Assembly: GCA_023436305.1 (NCBI GenBank)
Contig: JAEZJQ010000120.1
Coordinates: forward strand, 1-52,735
Source of the DNA: Bacillota bacterium
GTDB taxonomy: Bacteria; Bacillota; UBA4882; UBA8346
Direction: 5' to 3'
Length of the DNA: 52,735 nt
Shown here: one piece after another, positions 26,755 through 39,500 of the stretch
Numbering within the stretch: the stretch's first letter is position 1
Layout: every line of letters begins with the position of its first letter
Made by a program: the position numbers and the translations under genes
The notes under the pieces: generated by a model
Told to the model about the DNA's origin: nothing
Seen by the model: only the letters and a program-made list of their open reading frames with translations
Databases searched by the model: none

Positions 26755-27237
26755 TTATACTGAATCGAATGAATGAATCTCCGTATGAATTCCGGAATCG
26801 TTTATCACAATCAACCCGTATGTCATCCCACGCACTGAACGTTCCCGGCATAACGTACCCGGGTTAAATAATTTCACTTCGTACCATTCATCATTCAATG
26901 GCTGATGGGTATGCCCGAAAACCACCAGATTTACCCCCTTGGACCGGCCGGCCAACCCTATCCGGGTCACTCCGTTCTTAACATTGTATAAATGGCCGTG
27001 AGTTAAGAAAACTTTAAACTTACCCAGCTTTAGTATAAGTTCATTGGTGAATTCGGTATAAATATCACAATTACCGGCCACACCTTCAATTGGAATCTCA
27101 ACTTCCTCTTGCAACCGGCTGATCTCCCGGAACCCATCCCCGGTGAAAAGCAATAAGTTAGGGTGTTCCATCAGCTCAACCGCTTGCCGCAAGCCCTCTA
27201 AATTACCGTGAATATCACCAACTACACCGATTCGCAT
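26755..27237 (-). CDS. YfcE/MJ0936-family metallophosphodiesterase
   Basis: Small calcineurin-like phosphoesterase of 160 residues. Metal-site motifs are complete: GDIHGN at 7-12, GDGF, GNCD, THGH and GHTH. Family members hydrolyse cyclic or model phosphodiesters; the physiological substrate is not established. GAGGAG is spaced 5 bp from the ATG. It follows rdgB, as in many Firmicutes where rph, rdgB and yfcE-like genes are clustered. Confidence 0.92.
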   Translation of the reverse strand: MRIGVVGDIHGNLEGLRQAVELMEHPNLLLFTGDGFREISRLQEEVEIPIEGVAGNCDIYTEFTNELILKLGKFKVFLTHGHLYNVKNGVTRIGLAGRSKGVNLVVFGHTHQPLNDEWYEVKLFNPGTLCRERSVRGMTYGLIVINDSGIHTEIHSFDSV

Positions 27238-27324
27238 CTCTCTCCTCAGAAATCATGCTAGAACATTTTTAAACTTTTTTCGGATCATGGTATGTTTCGT
27301 GGTTCATAAAACCAAAATTGTATA

Positions 27325-27921
27325 TTATAACATTGCCTTTAACTTGGGTGTAATATCGCGAATGGCTTGCCCACGGTGGCTAATGGTATTCTTTTCATCC
27401 TCAGATAATTCCGCCATAGTGCGGCCTTTGTCCGGGATATAAAACACCGGATCATAACCAAAACCATTGGTTCCCTTCGGTTCGGTCAAAACGACCCCCT
27501 CAATTTTACCCTCCCCGGTTATCACTGTATCGTTAACCGGGTCATAAACAGCCACCACGCACCGAAATCTGGCGTTACGCTGATGAGGAGGAACATTTGC
27601 CAAATTGCGCAATAAATATTCATAACGCCGACGGTCATCCCACCCCGGCTCACCATAACGAGCCGAATAAACTCCGGGTTCACCATTCAAGGAATCCACT
27701 TCCAACCCCGAATCATCGGCTAGAGTAAGTTCATGGGTAAACCCGGCGATTGCACGAGCTTTAAGTATGGCGTTCTCCAAAAAGGTTTTTCCGGTTTCGG
27801 CCACTTCAGGGGCCCCGGGATACTGTTCCAAACTGGTTACTTCCAGTGGCAAAGCGGCCAGCAACTCCTTGATTTCCAGGATTTTACCTTTATTCCTCGA
27901 CGCCAGGACGATTTTTCGCAC
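27325..27921 (-). CDS. rdgB: XTP/dITP diphosphatase (Ham1/RdgB)
   Basis: House-cleaning enzyme that hydrolyses dITP, ITP and XTP to monophosphates, keeping deaminated purines out of DNA. Conserved SRNKGK at the start, LADDSGLEVDSLNG, the PGVYSARY block and TNGFGYDP are all present; 198 residues. Starts 32 bp inside the 3' end of rph, so translation is coupled. Confidence 0.95.
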   Translation of the reverse strand: MRKIVLASRNKGKILEIKELLAALPLEVTSLEQYPGAPEVAETGKTFLENAILKARAIAGFTHELTLADDSGLEVDSLNGEPGVYSARYGEPGWDDRRRYEYLLRNLANVPPHQRNARFRCVVAVYDPVNDTVITGEGKIEGVVLTEPKGTNGFGYDPVFYIPDKGRTMAELSEDEKNTISHRGQAIRDITPKLKAML

Positions 27922-28660
27922 CGGAAAGACCTCCGATTCGGGCCGCTACCGGGCCGAGAATATCTCTTTGAAATTGAATCAGTTGTCCGATCCCCTGTTT
28001 AGCCAGATCCGTCAAACATTGCAGTTCATCCCAGGAAAAGGGATTGCCTTCAGCCGTACCCTGAATCTCAACAACTTTACCATTACCGGTCATTACCAGG
28101 TTCATATCCACCGATACTTTGGAATCTTCCGAATAACAAAGATCAAGCAAACAAGCCCCATCCAAAATACCTACGCTGGTGGCCGCCAAAAAGTCATATA
28201 ACGGTAAAGGCTGGTTTGCGGGAATGACCTTGTTTAAAGCATCGGCCAAAGCGATGAAGCTTCCGGTAATGGCGGTGGTCCGGGTGCCGCCGTCCGCTTG
28301 AATAACATCACAGTCAATCCAGATAGTCTTTTCACCAAGAGCCGCCAAATTTACCACACCACGCAACGAACGTCCGACCAACCGCTGAATCTCCTGAGTC
28401 CGGCCGCTTAATTTGCCCTTGGAGACTTCCCGGATATTACGTTGGGGAGTGGCCCGGGGAATCATGGAGTATTCGGCGCTGATCCAGCCTTGACCCTGAC
28501 CCCGCAACCAAACAGGCACCTTATCTTCAATCGTCGCTGTACAAATAACCTTCGTATTTCCGGCTTCTATTAACGCCGAACCTTCGGCATGAATGATATA
28601 ATCCCGGTGAATCTTAACTTCCCGAAGCTGATTTAATTGCCGTCCGTCAATCCGTTGCAT
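27890..28660 (-). CDS. rph: Ribonuclease PH
   Basis: Phosphorolytic exonuclease that trims tRNA 3' ends. The chain starts RIDGR, followed by the SMIPRAT-x-RN segment, SGRTQEIQRLVGRSLR and the phosphate-site DVIQADGGTRT. 256 residues. The ATG is preceded by GGGGGTAA 8 bp away. Overlaps rdgB. Confidence 0.96.
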   Translation of the reverse strand: MQRIDGRQLNQLREVKIHRDYIIHAEGSALIEAGNTKVICTATIEDKVPVWLRGQGQGWISAEYSMIPRATPQRNIREVSKGKLSGRTQEIQRLVGRSLRGVVNLAALGEKTIWIDCDVIQADGGTRTTAITGSFIALADALNKVIPANQPLPLYDFLAATSVGILDGACLLDLCYSEDSKVSVDMNLVMTGNGKVVEIQGTAEGNPFSWDELQCLTDLAKQGIGQLIQFQRDILGPVAARIGGLSGAKNRPGVEE

Positions 28661-28727
28661 CGCCAGTTACCCCCACGTCGCTTCTTTAATTGCTTCATAA
28701 TTTAAATTTAAACCAAAATGAATCCAT

Positions 28728-29285
28728 TTATGACGAAATTTGAGAATATTTCGCCTTGCCTTCCTGGTAAAGATCGTTCCCGTAGGCATCAATCGCTACA
28801 ATGACCGGTAAATCCTCCAGGAAAAAGCGATAGATAGCTTCCGGTCCTAAATCGGGATACGCCATAATCTCCGCCGCTTTAATGGAATTGGCAATGAGCG
28901 CTCCCGCTCCACCCAAAGCCGCAAAATAAATAGCGTGGAATTTGACCATGGCCTCAATGACTTCCGCCGACCGCTGCCCCTTTCCCACCATCCCTTTTAA
29001 TCCAAGCTCAATTAATCGTGGAGCATAAGGATCCATGCGTCCACTGGTGGTCGGGCCGGCGGAACCAATTATTTTCTGTGGTGGAGTCATGCAAGGCCCT
29101 ACGTAATAAATTGTTTCACCGGCAATATCGATGGGTAGCGGCTGTCCTTTGTGAAGGGAAGCCATCATTCTTTTATGGGCGGCATCACGCCCTGAGAGTA
29201 ACGGCCCATTTAAGTAAATCGTATCCCCGGCTTTGAGCTCCATAATCTGGGCCTCTGTAAGCGGCAATCGAACTTGCTTTTTCAA
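28728..29285 (-). CDS. Class I fumarate hydratase, beta subunit
   Basis: C-terminal half of the two-subunit [4Fe-4S] fumarase, interconverting fumarate and malate; tartrate dehydratase is a possible alternative activity. Visible motifs: LKAGDTIYLNG, GPTTSGRMDPY and GKG near the substrate loop. I start at the TTG at 29285 (185 residues), as AAGGAG lies 7 bp before it and the family begins at this point; the longer frame overlaps the alpha gene without homology. Lies 20 bp after the alpha subunit gene, one operon. Confidence 0.93.
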   Translation of the reverse strand: MKKQVRLPLTEAQIMELKAGDTIYLNGPLLSGRDAAHKRMMASLHKGQPLPIDIAGETIYYVGPCMTPPQKIIGSAGPTTSGRMDPYAPRLIELGLKGMVGKGQRSAEVIEAMVKFHAIYFAALGGAGALIANSIKAAEIMAYPDLGPEAIYRFFLEDLPVIVAIDAYGNDLYQEGKAKYSQISS

Positions 29286-29305
29286 AATACGGCTCCTTAT
29301 CAGTT

Positions 29306-30151
29306 CTAGATTGATCCGGTCCGATGGCGGGTCACGTGGCAGGAAAGATTGACTGCTACCGGAAGACCGGCAATATGGGTGGGATAAGTCATGATATGAA
29401 CCGCCAGGGCCGTACAACGCCCGCCCAAACCCTGGGGGCCGATTCCTAATTTATTGATTTCCAGCAAAAAATCCGCTTCCAAATCCGCCTGAAACGGATC
29501 CGGGTTAACGGTGCCCACTTCGCGCAATAAAGCCCTTTTCGCTAAAAGAGCCGCCATTTCCATGGTGCCGCCGATCCCCACCCCGGCTATCACCGGCGGG
29601 CAAGGATTGGCCCCGGCCAAACTCACCGTTTCCAGGATAAATTCCTTCACCCCTTGGAGCCCCTGGGCCGGCGTCAACATCACCAAGCGGCTCATGTTTT
29701 CACTGCCGAACCCCTTGGGGGAGACCGTAATGGTTAGTTTATCCCCGGGAACGATTCGGGTATGCACCACCGCTGGAGTATTGTCCCCGGTATTCACCCG
29801 GTGCAAGGGATCGCGGACTACGGAATTGCGGAAATACCCTTCCTGGTATCCACGGCGAACTCCTTCATTAATGGCCTCAGAAATATCACCGCCCCTGACC
29901 GTTACCTCCTGGCCGTAATCCATAAAAACAACTACCACACCGGTATCCTGGCATATGGCCATGGATTCCTTCCTGGCGATTTGAGCATTTTCAATAGCGC
30001 TTCGTAGACAATTCCGTCCCACCGGGGATTCTTCCATGTCATATGCTTTCTGGAGGGCGGTAACAATATCCTGGCCTAACGAAATATTCGCTTCCCTGCA
30101 TAGGCGTGCCACCAATTCGGTGATCTGTTCCACTGTAATCTCCCGCACCAA
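29306..30151 (-). CDS. Class I fumarate hydratase, alpha subunit
   Basis: N-terminal half of the oxygen-sensitive fumarase. The three cluster ligands are C67 (AICQDTG), C184 (NPCPP) and C246 (GRCT). 281 residues. Starts at TTG with GGAGGT 5 bp before it; the next codon, GTG, could also serve. The two-gene form is typical for anaerobic Firmicutes and archaea. Its partner follows directly. Confidence 0.95.
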   Translation of the reverse strand: MVREITVEQITELVARLCREANISLGQDIVTALQKAYDMEESPVGRNCLRSAIENAQIARKESMAICQDTGVVVVFMDYGQEVTVRGGDISEAINEGVRRGYQEGYFRNSVVRDPLHRVNTGDNTPAVVHTRIVPGDKLTITVSPKGFGSENMSRLVMLTPAQGLQGVKEFILETVSLAGANPCPPVIAGVGIGGTMEMAALLAKRALLREVGTVNPDPFQADLEADFLLEINKLGIGPQGLGGRCTALAVHIMTYPTHIAGLPVAVNLSCHVTRHRTGSI

Positions 30152-30191
30152 AAAAGACCTCCGTAGTTTTAACGTGTGAAAAGTGAGTCGC

Positions 30192-30326
30192 CTATTTTAA
30201 ACACATGGGTTTGCCGCCGTGTTCCCGATGGTATTTTATGCACTCGCAGCAAATCCCATGCCGCGAACAAGCTGTATCGTAACAAGTGCAATTTTTTTTG
30301 TTCTTTTCCAGGTTCGCGCATGCCAT
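30192..30326 (-). CDS. Small Cys-rich protein, DUF6485-like
   Basis: A 44-codon gene. Cysteines at 3, 13, 15, 20, 26, 27, 29 and 42 with the pattern NCTCYDTACSRHGICCEC then YHREHGG. This matches the compact Cys cluster of DUF6485 proteins of clostridia, which seem to bind metal; mine ends earlier than most members. The ribosome site GGGGTG is 9 bp before the ATG. Lies upstream of the fumarase genes on the same strand, 40 bp from the alpha start. Function unknown. Confidence 0.75.
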   Translation of the reverse strand: MACANLEKNKKNCTCYDTACSRHGICCECIKYHREHGGKPMCLK

Positions 30327-30464
30327 ATTTCAACACACCCCTATCCAAAAATTCTTATTCATATTCGTGAAATTTATACCAGTTCCCTGCAGATTTCGTA
30401 ATTTTTTTATAAGCCGATGAAATTTAACATTTTGAGCTATAGTGTACGACAAAAAGCGATGTGC

Positions 30465-30501
30465 AGAGGCTGTCCAAAAGGTTCTTTTGGGACAGCCCCT
30501 T
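30465..30501. repeat. Palindromic element, GGCTGTCCC family, copy 2
   Basis: Arms AGAGGCTGTCCAAAAG and CTTTTGGGACAGCCCC around a 3-nt loop, with one bulged G. Same ends as the elements at 12834 and 43824. It lies past the 3' end of the giant gene and may act as its terminator, but there is no long T-run on the minus strand. Confidence 0.7.
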
Positions 30502-30561
30502 TTCACACCGCTTTAAAAATACCTGAAGTACTTTCTCATCATATATTTTTATATATTCGAT

Positions 30562-33500
30562 TTAATTCACCGGAACGATTTTAAGGGCAAAACTCCCGGT
30601 ATTGTTGGAAGAGTAACCGACGACCTTAATATAGACAGTATTGTCTTGAGCGGTGATGGTCTGGGGAGTTTGGAACCCTGAGTCAACACTGCTGAAGTAT
30701 GAGGTAACCATATCTTGCCGGTAACAAGAAACCTTAATATCACACGTATAAGATCCCGAGCCTTGAAAACTGTCATCCCAAAGTATTTTATAGGTCTTTC
30801 CGGGAGTGGCGTCAAAATAGTAAAGCTTTAAATCTCCGGTGTTCGTAAGACTTCCGGAGATCCAAGCATCAAGAGTTAATGGATCCACCGTGCCGCTTCC
30901 GGTGATAGTAAAGGTATAGGGGCTATTATTGTTATCATTGCTTGAAACGCTGACGGTGGCAGTTTTGGTTCCGCTGCCGTTGGGAGTGAAATTTACCGCA
31001 AAGGTAGTACTTCCGTTCGGCGTTACCGGTGAAGAGGGTTGGGTAGTCACACTGAAACAGGAAGCGTCCACTCCGCTGATCTGTACCTTCGGAGAACCCG
31101 TCAAACTCAAACTGGTATTCCCGGTATTTTGAATCGTGAATATCGCACTCTTGCTGGTACTCAAATAAATACTCCCAAAATTATAACTGCCACTTCCGCT
31201 TGGAATATTGGTTGAACCCTGTTTAACATGAATAATCGGTTGGCTCAAGCCGGTCTTTAGCGCGAAAGTCCCGGTGGAACTGGAAGAATAACCCATCACT
31301 TTGATATAAACGATACTCTCTTGAGCGGTGATGGTCTGGGGCAAGGTATATCCGGAATCAATATTACTAAAGTAAGGAGTGGTCAAATTTTGCCGGTAAG
31401 CCGATACCTTGACATCACAAGCATAGGTTCCCGAGCCTTGATAACTGTCATCCCAAGCGATGGCGTAGGCGGTCCCCGGAGTGGCCATAAAGTAATATGT
31501 TTTTACTTCTCCGGCCGTGGAAATGTTTTGGGGAGTCCAGGTGTCAAAAGTTAACGGCTCTCCCGTGGCGGTCCCGGTTCCGGTAATGGTAAAGGTATAG
31601 GGATTATTATTGTTATCATCGTTGGCCAAACTTATGGTAGCCATCTTGATTCCAGTACCGGACGGAGTAAAAGTAACCGTAAAGGTAGTGCTTCCACCGG
31701 GTGTTACCGGTGAGGAAGGCTGGGACGATACGCTGAATGATGCAGCATCCGCTCCGCTGATCTGTACTTGCGGAGTATCGGTCAGGTTCAAATTAGTGGT
31801 CCCGGTGTTTTGGATGGTAAAGATTGTCGGACTATTCGAACCCAAGGCCACATTTCCATAATTATAACTGCCGGTTCCATTCGGAATATTGGTTGTTCCT
31901 TGCTTGACCTTAATGTTGGTTAAGAAAGCTTTCAAGCCGAAACTCCCGGTGAAGGTCGAAACAACACCGGTCACTTTAAGGTAAATTATATTCTCTTGTG
32001 CCGTGATGGTTTGGGGATATGTATATCCGGAGTCAATATTGCTAAAGTATGCGGTCGTGAAATCCTGCCGGTATGCGGATACTTTAATATTACAATTATA
32101 GGCCCCCGTTCCCTGGCCACCGTCATCCCAGGCAATGGTATAAGTACTCCCGGGAGTGGTGTTGAAGTAAAAGGTTTTTACTTCTCCGGCGTTGGAAAGA
32201 TTCCCTGGTGTCCAGGCACCTAAAGGTAAACTTGTCGCCGCCACGGTTCCAGTAATGGTAAAGACATATGGATTACTATACGAATCATCACTCCCGATGC
32301 TGACCATAGCGGTCTTCAATCCGCCATCGGATGCGTTGAATTTAATGGTAAAGGTTGTGCTTCCGTTAGCCGCTACCGTTGAATCCGGTTGAACCGTCAC
32401 ACTAAAGTAGGAGGCATCCGTCCCGCTAATTTGTACTTTTGGGGTGCCCGTCAGATTCAAACTAGTGCTCCCGTTGTTCTGGATCGTAAAAGTGGCGCTA
32501 ATGCCGGAACCCGGATTTACACACCCATAGTCATAACTCCCGGAACCATTCGGAATATTCGTGGTTCCCTTCCTCAAATTGATCCGGGATTCAAATACTT
32601 TTAAAGCAAAACTGCCGGTGGAGGAAGCGTCAAAACCGGTGACTTTCAGATAGACGATATTATCCTGGGCGGTTACAAACTGAGGAGTGGTATATCCGTT
32701 ATTAATACCAGTAAAGTAAGGGGTAATATAATCCTGCCGGTAACCGGAAACTTTAATATCGCCGGTATAGATTCCCGACCCTTGATTGCTGTCATCCCAC
32801 ACAACAATATAGGTCTTCCCGGCAGTGGCATTGAAGGAGTAATACTTTTCCTCACCGGTAACGGCTATATTTCCTTCGGTCCAACTATCGGGAGTCAGTG
32901 CTTTTTCGATGGCGGGAGCTCCATACCCAGTAATGGTAAAAGTATAGGGATTCCGGTTCTCATCATCATTCGCAATACTTACCGTAGCAGTCTTTATTCC
33001 GGTGCTAACCGGGGCGAATTTTACGTAAAAGTAACTATATCCACCAATCCCAAGTGGTGAATAAGGCTGGGACCACACGCTGAAGGAAGCGGCGTCTGTA
33101 CCGCTAATTCGTACCCTGGGAGTACCCGTCAGAATCAAATAACCGTCCCCGGTGTTCTCCACTTTAAAGTTGGTTTCGCTTTTACTGGAACCAATGGTAA
33201 CCGGCCCGAAATTATAACTTCCGGCGCCGTTAGGAATATCGGTTGCTTCTAGTTTAACATGGATAACCGGTTCGGCCAAGGAAGCAAGCAGGGCGAAACT
33301 TCCGGTGGAACTGGAAGAATTTCCGGCGACTTTAAGATAAATCGTACTCTCCTGGGCGGTGATCACCTGGGGATAGCTATACCCGGAATCCACGTCACTA
33401 AAGTAAGTGTTGTTTAAATCCTGCCGGAATGCGGATACCTTAACATCACCGGTATAAGATCCCGGACTACTGCCGCTTTCATTCCAACTTATAGCGTAAG

Positions 33501-36500
33501 CAGTCCCGGGAGTAGCATTGAACGAATACAACTTTATTTCACCAGCGCCGGAGATACTTCCCGAAGTCCAGTTCTCCAGTGTCAAGGGGTTGAATGTACC
33601 GGTTCCGGTTCCGGTAACGATAAAAGTATAGGGGTTCTGATCCGGATCATTGTTGAGGATAGTTATCATGGCGGTTTTCGTTCCGGCGCCGTTGGGGGTG
33701 AATTTAACCTTAAAACTGGTGCTTCCGGTTGGTAAAATCGATGAAGCGGGTTGCACCGTCACACTGAAACAAGAAACGTCGCTTCCGCTGATTTGTACAT
33801 ATGGAGTTCCATTCAGATATAATCTGGCATTCCCGGTGTTTCCCACCGTAAAGGTAGTTTCATTATTGGTACATAGCAAGACATTTCCAAAGTTATAAAC
33901 CCCGGTACCACTTGGAATATCGGTTGTTCCCTGTTTCAAACTTATCACCGGTTCATAGATGTATGCTTTTAAGGCGAAACTTCCGGTTGCGGAAGTATTA
34001 GAACCGTAGACCGAAATATAAATGATATTATCCTGGGCGGTAATGACCTCAGTATACGAGTTATAGCCGTAATCCCTGGATGAAAAGTAAGTTGTGGTTA
34101 AATCTTGCCGGTAAGCGGACACCTTAACATCGCAGGTATAAGTTCCTGAGCCGTAACCGCCATCATCCCAAGTTATGGCGTAAGTCCTTCCGGGAACGGC
34201 GTTAATGCAATATGTCTTTCTTTCACTCGGGACGGAAATGTTTCCGGTGGTCCAGGTATCAAGTGCCAGTGCTCCTTCCATCGTCCCGATAGCGGTAATG
34301 GTAAAGGTATAGGGATTTGCCGCCGGATCATTATTGGCGATGCTTACGGTAGCAGTCTTGATTCCGGTACCAGTCGGGACGCAGCGAATGTCGAAAGTGA
34401 TATTTTCATTCGGTGCAACCGTGGCAACGGAGGCATCGCGCGATACGAAGAAAGAAGCGGCGTCGGGCCCGCTGATCCGTACCCTGGGAGTATCTGTCAG
34501 ATTCAGTTTACCGGTGCCATTATTCTCAATTGTAAAAGGGACAGCATAATTCCCGATACATAATGCCACATTACCGGAATCATAATTTCCGCCATTGGGA
34601 ATCACGGTTGTTCCATGTTTCACATTCATCACGGGTTCGTCCAAAAATGCCTTGAGGGCGAAACTTCCGGTGGTGGAAGAGCCAATACCCGCGATTTTGA
34701 TATAAACCATATCGTCCTGGGCGGTTATGATCCGGGGAGATATATATGCGGCGGAATAGTTAGTAAAGTAAGCCGTAGTTAAATCCTGCCGGTATGCGCT
34801 GACACGTACATAAGCGGTATAGTTCCCCGAACCTAATGAATCATCATCCCAAGTTATCCCATAAGGTTTCCCGGGGATGGCATGAAAGGCGTATGTGATT
34901 ACTTCCCCGCCGGTGGAAATATTGCCCGGAGTCCAGGCATTAAGGGTTAAGTCGTTGATGACCCCGGTTCCGGTAATGGTAAAGGCATAAGGGCTCCGGT
35001 CGGCATCGTCGCTCATGATACTAACGGTAGCCGTCTTGGTCCCGGAGCTGTCCGGGGTGAATTTGACCGTAAAAGGAGTACTCCGGCAAGTTTCAAGCTG
35101 CGAAACGGGCTGGGCGGTTATGCTGAAAAAAGAAGCATCGGCCCCGTCGATCCGGACCAGCGGGTTACCGGTCAAGTTTAAATTGGGAATTCCCAAGTTT
35201 TCAATCCGGAATGTAGCTTCCCGGCTGGTACATAAAGCAACATTCCCAAAATTATAACTGCCGGTCCCGCTCGGAATATCATTGCTTCCCTGTTTGAGGT
35301 TGATGGTGGCTTCATTCAAGGGTTTGAATGCTTTAACGGCGAAATTCCCGGTGGAGTCGGAATAATAGCCGGTAATTACATAATAAACAATATTATCGAG
35401 AGCGGTGATTACCATTGGAGATGCATAAGAAGCGTCATTTAAAAAATAATGCCCGTTCATATCTTGCCGGTAAGCGGATACCACAACTCTACCGTTATAG
35501 GCTCCGGAGCCCAGATTCCCATCATCCGTGGCTATGGCATAAGTGTTCCCGGGAATAGTATTCAATGAATAAAGCTTTACCTCACCGACGGTGGAGATAT
35601 TTCCCGGTGTCCAGGTATCCAGCGTTAATGGCTCAAATTCACCGGCTCCGGTCCCGGTGACGGTAAAGGTATAGGAGCTATTATTGGGATCATTACTGGT
35701 GATAGTGATGGTAGCGGTCTTGGTTTCCTTACTGGCCGAAATAAAACCGACTGTAAATGAAGTGGCACTATTTGGCGCAACCGTTGTCGCAGGTGAAGCG
35801 GTAATGTAGAAAGAAGCAGCGTCAGCCCCGCTGATGATTACCCCCTGGCCACCGCCGGCCAGTCTCAAATCGCCGTTCCCGGTGTTTTCAATCGAAAAGC
35901 CGGCATAACCGGTTGTGCATAGAGATACATTCCTAAAATCATAACTTCCGATCCCGCTTGGAATATTAACCGTTCCTTGTTTCACATTGATCCTGGGTTC
36001 GCGTAGAAATGCTTTCAGGGCGTAACTGCCGGTTGAGCCACTGGTGTAACTGACGACTTTAAGATAGATAACATTATCCTCGGCGGTGATGGTCCGCGGA
36101 TTGGGATAACCGGCGTCAAGGTTAAAGTAAGATGTGGTTAAATCCTTCCGGTAAGCGGTTACCTTGACGTTACCGGTATAAGTCCCCGATCCGTTCGCGC
36201 TATCATCCCAAGTGATACCGTAGTCCTTCCCGATGACGGCATTCAATGAATAAAACCTTTCTTCACCGGCAATGGCAATATTTCCGGACATCCATGTATC
36301 AAGCGGCAATGGTTCCAATGAGCCTGTTACATTTCCGGTAACCGTAAAGGTATAGGGGTTTTGATGGGGATCATCGCTGGCGATACTTACAGTAGCACTT
36401 TTAGGTCCGGGGCTGACCGGAGTGAATTTAATCGTCAAACTACTGCTTTTATTGGGGAGAATCCAGGATGACGGTTCGGCCGTAACCATGAAAGAGGCGG

Positions 36501-39500
36501 CATCTTGGCCGTTAATCCTGACTTCCGGAATATCCGTCAGTCTCAAATCGTTATTTCCGGTATTGATTACCGTAAAGGTAGCGGAACTGGACGAGCCAAA
36601 AGAAAGATTTCCATAGTCATAACTCCCGGTTCCGTTCGGAATATCGGTTATCCCTTGCTTTACGCTCATCTTTGGTTCATACAAATATACTTTGAGGGCG
36701 TAACTTCCGGTTGAATTATTAAAACCTTTGACTTTAATAATAAGGACATCATCCTGGGTGGTGACGTCTTTCGGAAATACATATCCCATGGCCGCGTCCG
36801 TAAAATAAGAAGTGGTTAAATTCTGCCGGTATCCGGAAACTCTGGTATTTGCGGTATAGGTGCCTGTTCCAGTCGCATAGTCATCCCAGGTTATGCGGTA
36901 GGTTGACCCGGCGCTGACATTAAAACCGTATACTTTTTCTTCACCCGGAGTGGAAATACTCCCGGGTATCCAATAATTAAGGGGTGATGCTACCCCGTTT
37001 CCGGTAATCGTAAAGGTATAAGGGTTCTGATCGCTATCATTGTTAACGATACTTACGGTAGCAGTCTTTGCGCCAGAGCTGTTTGGAGTGAACTTGATAC
37101 TAAAATTAGTACTTGTATACGGCTCCACCGGTGAATGAGGTTGGGCTGCCACACTGAAAGCCGAAGCATCGGCCCCGCCGATTTGTACACCCGGGTAACT
37201 TAAATCGATGTTGCCGGTCCCCGTGTTTTCAATGGTAAAGGTAACCGTATTGCTGGAACCCATATTTATATATCCAAAGTCATACATTCCGGTCCCATTG
37301 AGAATATTGGTGGAGCCTCGTTTAAGATTGATGGTGGGCTCGGGAACAATTTCAGAAACCTTCACAGCAAAACTTCCGGTGGAGGAGGTGGTAGCCCCTT
37401 CAATTCGAAGATTGACGGTATTCTCCCAGGCAGTGATAATTTTGGGAGGGTTATACCCGGAGTCAATGTTGGAAAAGTAAGGTGTGATAAAATTCTGCCG
37501 GTAAGCGGATACTCTAACATTGCCATTATAAGTTCCTGATCCTTGAGCGCTGTCATCCCAAGCAATCATATAGGTGCCCCCAATGGTGGCGCTGAATGAA
37601 TAAACTTTAATTTCACCAGCTGCGGCAATATTTCCCGTATTCCAGGCGTCGGGGGTCAATGGTTCGATGGCGCCCGTTCCGGTTCCGGTAATGGTGAAGG
37701 TATAGGGATCATTGTCAGTATCATCGTTGGCTATGCTTATGGTAGCCGTCTTAGCTCCGGGGCCGGTGGGGGTGAAACGGACCACAAAGTAGGTGCTTGT
37801 AAAAGGTACAATCGGTGAGGAAGGTTGGATCGTCACGGTGAAATTCGAAGCATCGGCTCCACTGATTTGAATTTTGGGGTTGCCGGTTAGATTTAAATTC
37901 ATGCCCCCGCTGTTTTGGATCGTAAAGGCGGCATTACCGCTCGAAGATAGTGCAACATTACCGAAATTATAACTTCCTCCGTTCGGAACATTGGTCTCCC
38001 CTTGCTTCAGGGAAATCACCGGTTCCGGAATAATATCGCCGACCTTGAGGGCGAAACTTCCGGTGGTGGAAGCATTATAACCGACGATTTTGAAATAGAC
38101 AACCGTATCCTGAGCGGTGATGACCCGGGGGATTGTATACCCCGAGTCCAAGTCACTGAAGTAAGGCGTGGCTAAATCCTGCCGGTATGCGGATACCTTG
38201 ACATCAGCGGTATAAGTCCCCGTTCCTTGATAACCGTCATCCCAGGCTACAGTATAAATCTTCCCGGGAACAGCGTTAAAGCAATAGGTGTTTACTTTAA
38301 CGGTGGTGGAGATATTTCCCGAAGTCCAGGTATCAAGGGTTAATGTTCCATGAATAAATCCGGTTCCGGTAACGGTAAAGGTATAAGGGTTCTCATCAGT
38401 ATCATTGTTGGCGATGCTTACAGTAGCGTTCTTGGTTTCAGTGTCGGTCGGAGTAAATGCAATTACAAAGGCAATGCTGTTATGAGATCTTACCAATGGG
38501 GAGGGTTGGTTTATTACCTTGAATGAAGCGGCGCCCGGACCGTCGATACGGACTACCGGCGTGCCGGTAAGATTCAAATCGCCGGACCCGGTGTTTTCAA
38601 TCGTGAAGGATATTTGCTTGTCCGTAAATAGGGTAACATTCCCAAAATCGCAACTTCCGGTTCCATTCGGTATATCAGTTGTATTCCATTGTTTAACACT
38701 AATTTCAGGCACCTCAACGAGGGTGGTAAAACTGCCGCTTGGTGACCAATTTCCGGCCTTATCACCCGCTTGGACATATAAAGTATAGTTATTGCCGGGC
38801 GTCAGACTATCAGCCGGAGTGAAAGAGATTGCCGTGGTCTCAACCCAATTTGAACCGTCGGAAAAACTGTAACGGTATCGGGTTGCGCCGGCAACATTAT
38901 TCCAGGTCCAAGTGGGTCTAAGATTGCCCGTGGTTGCCGGTCCGCTAACCGCCGGCGCGCCCGGCGCCTGGGTATCCGTATAGGCGCCCTTGGAATCTAG
39001 ATTCGACGGGTTAATTCCCTGAATCGTAACCTGTTCCTTGGTTTGTCCGACCGCCGCGTTATCGGCGGCAATTGTCCGGGTATAGTAATAGATTCTGGGA
39101 TTAAACATCATGGTTAACCCGCTTGTCACATCATTATTCGTTCCTTCGGCATCGATTTGTATGGTTGGATTGTAACTTAGATCTTGGTTGGCGGTAATCT
39201 TTAAATAATATATGCCTTCTTTTAAGTGTGGATTATTGCCGAGAGATTGGGTCAAACCGGGATCACTGAAATATTCGATATCAAAAGAAAGGATCGCATT
39301 ATCGTAATTAACTGCGGCCGATGCATGCTGGGTTTGGATATTGCCGGCCCGGTCCTTGAATTCAATCCAGATGGTTTTATTCCCATTACCGCCACCGGAT
39401 ATGTCAAATTCATCATATTGGGCGGCGTATTCAACCCAAAAGGCGTTGGCTAATCCCGCTTCGCTTAATGCCAAACGCATCCAGGCGGCGCCGGTGGAAT

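Noticed and set aside
30700..38700. Periodic DNA repeats of about 680 bp as a repeat array
   Set aside because: They are the coding repeats of the giant protein, all in one frame.
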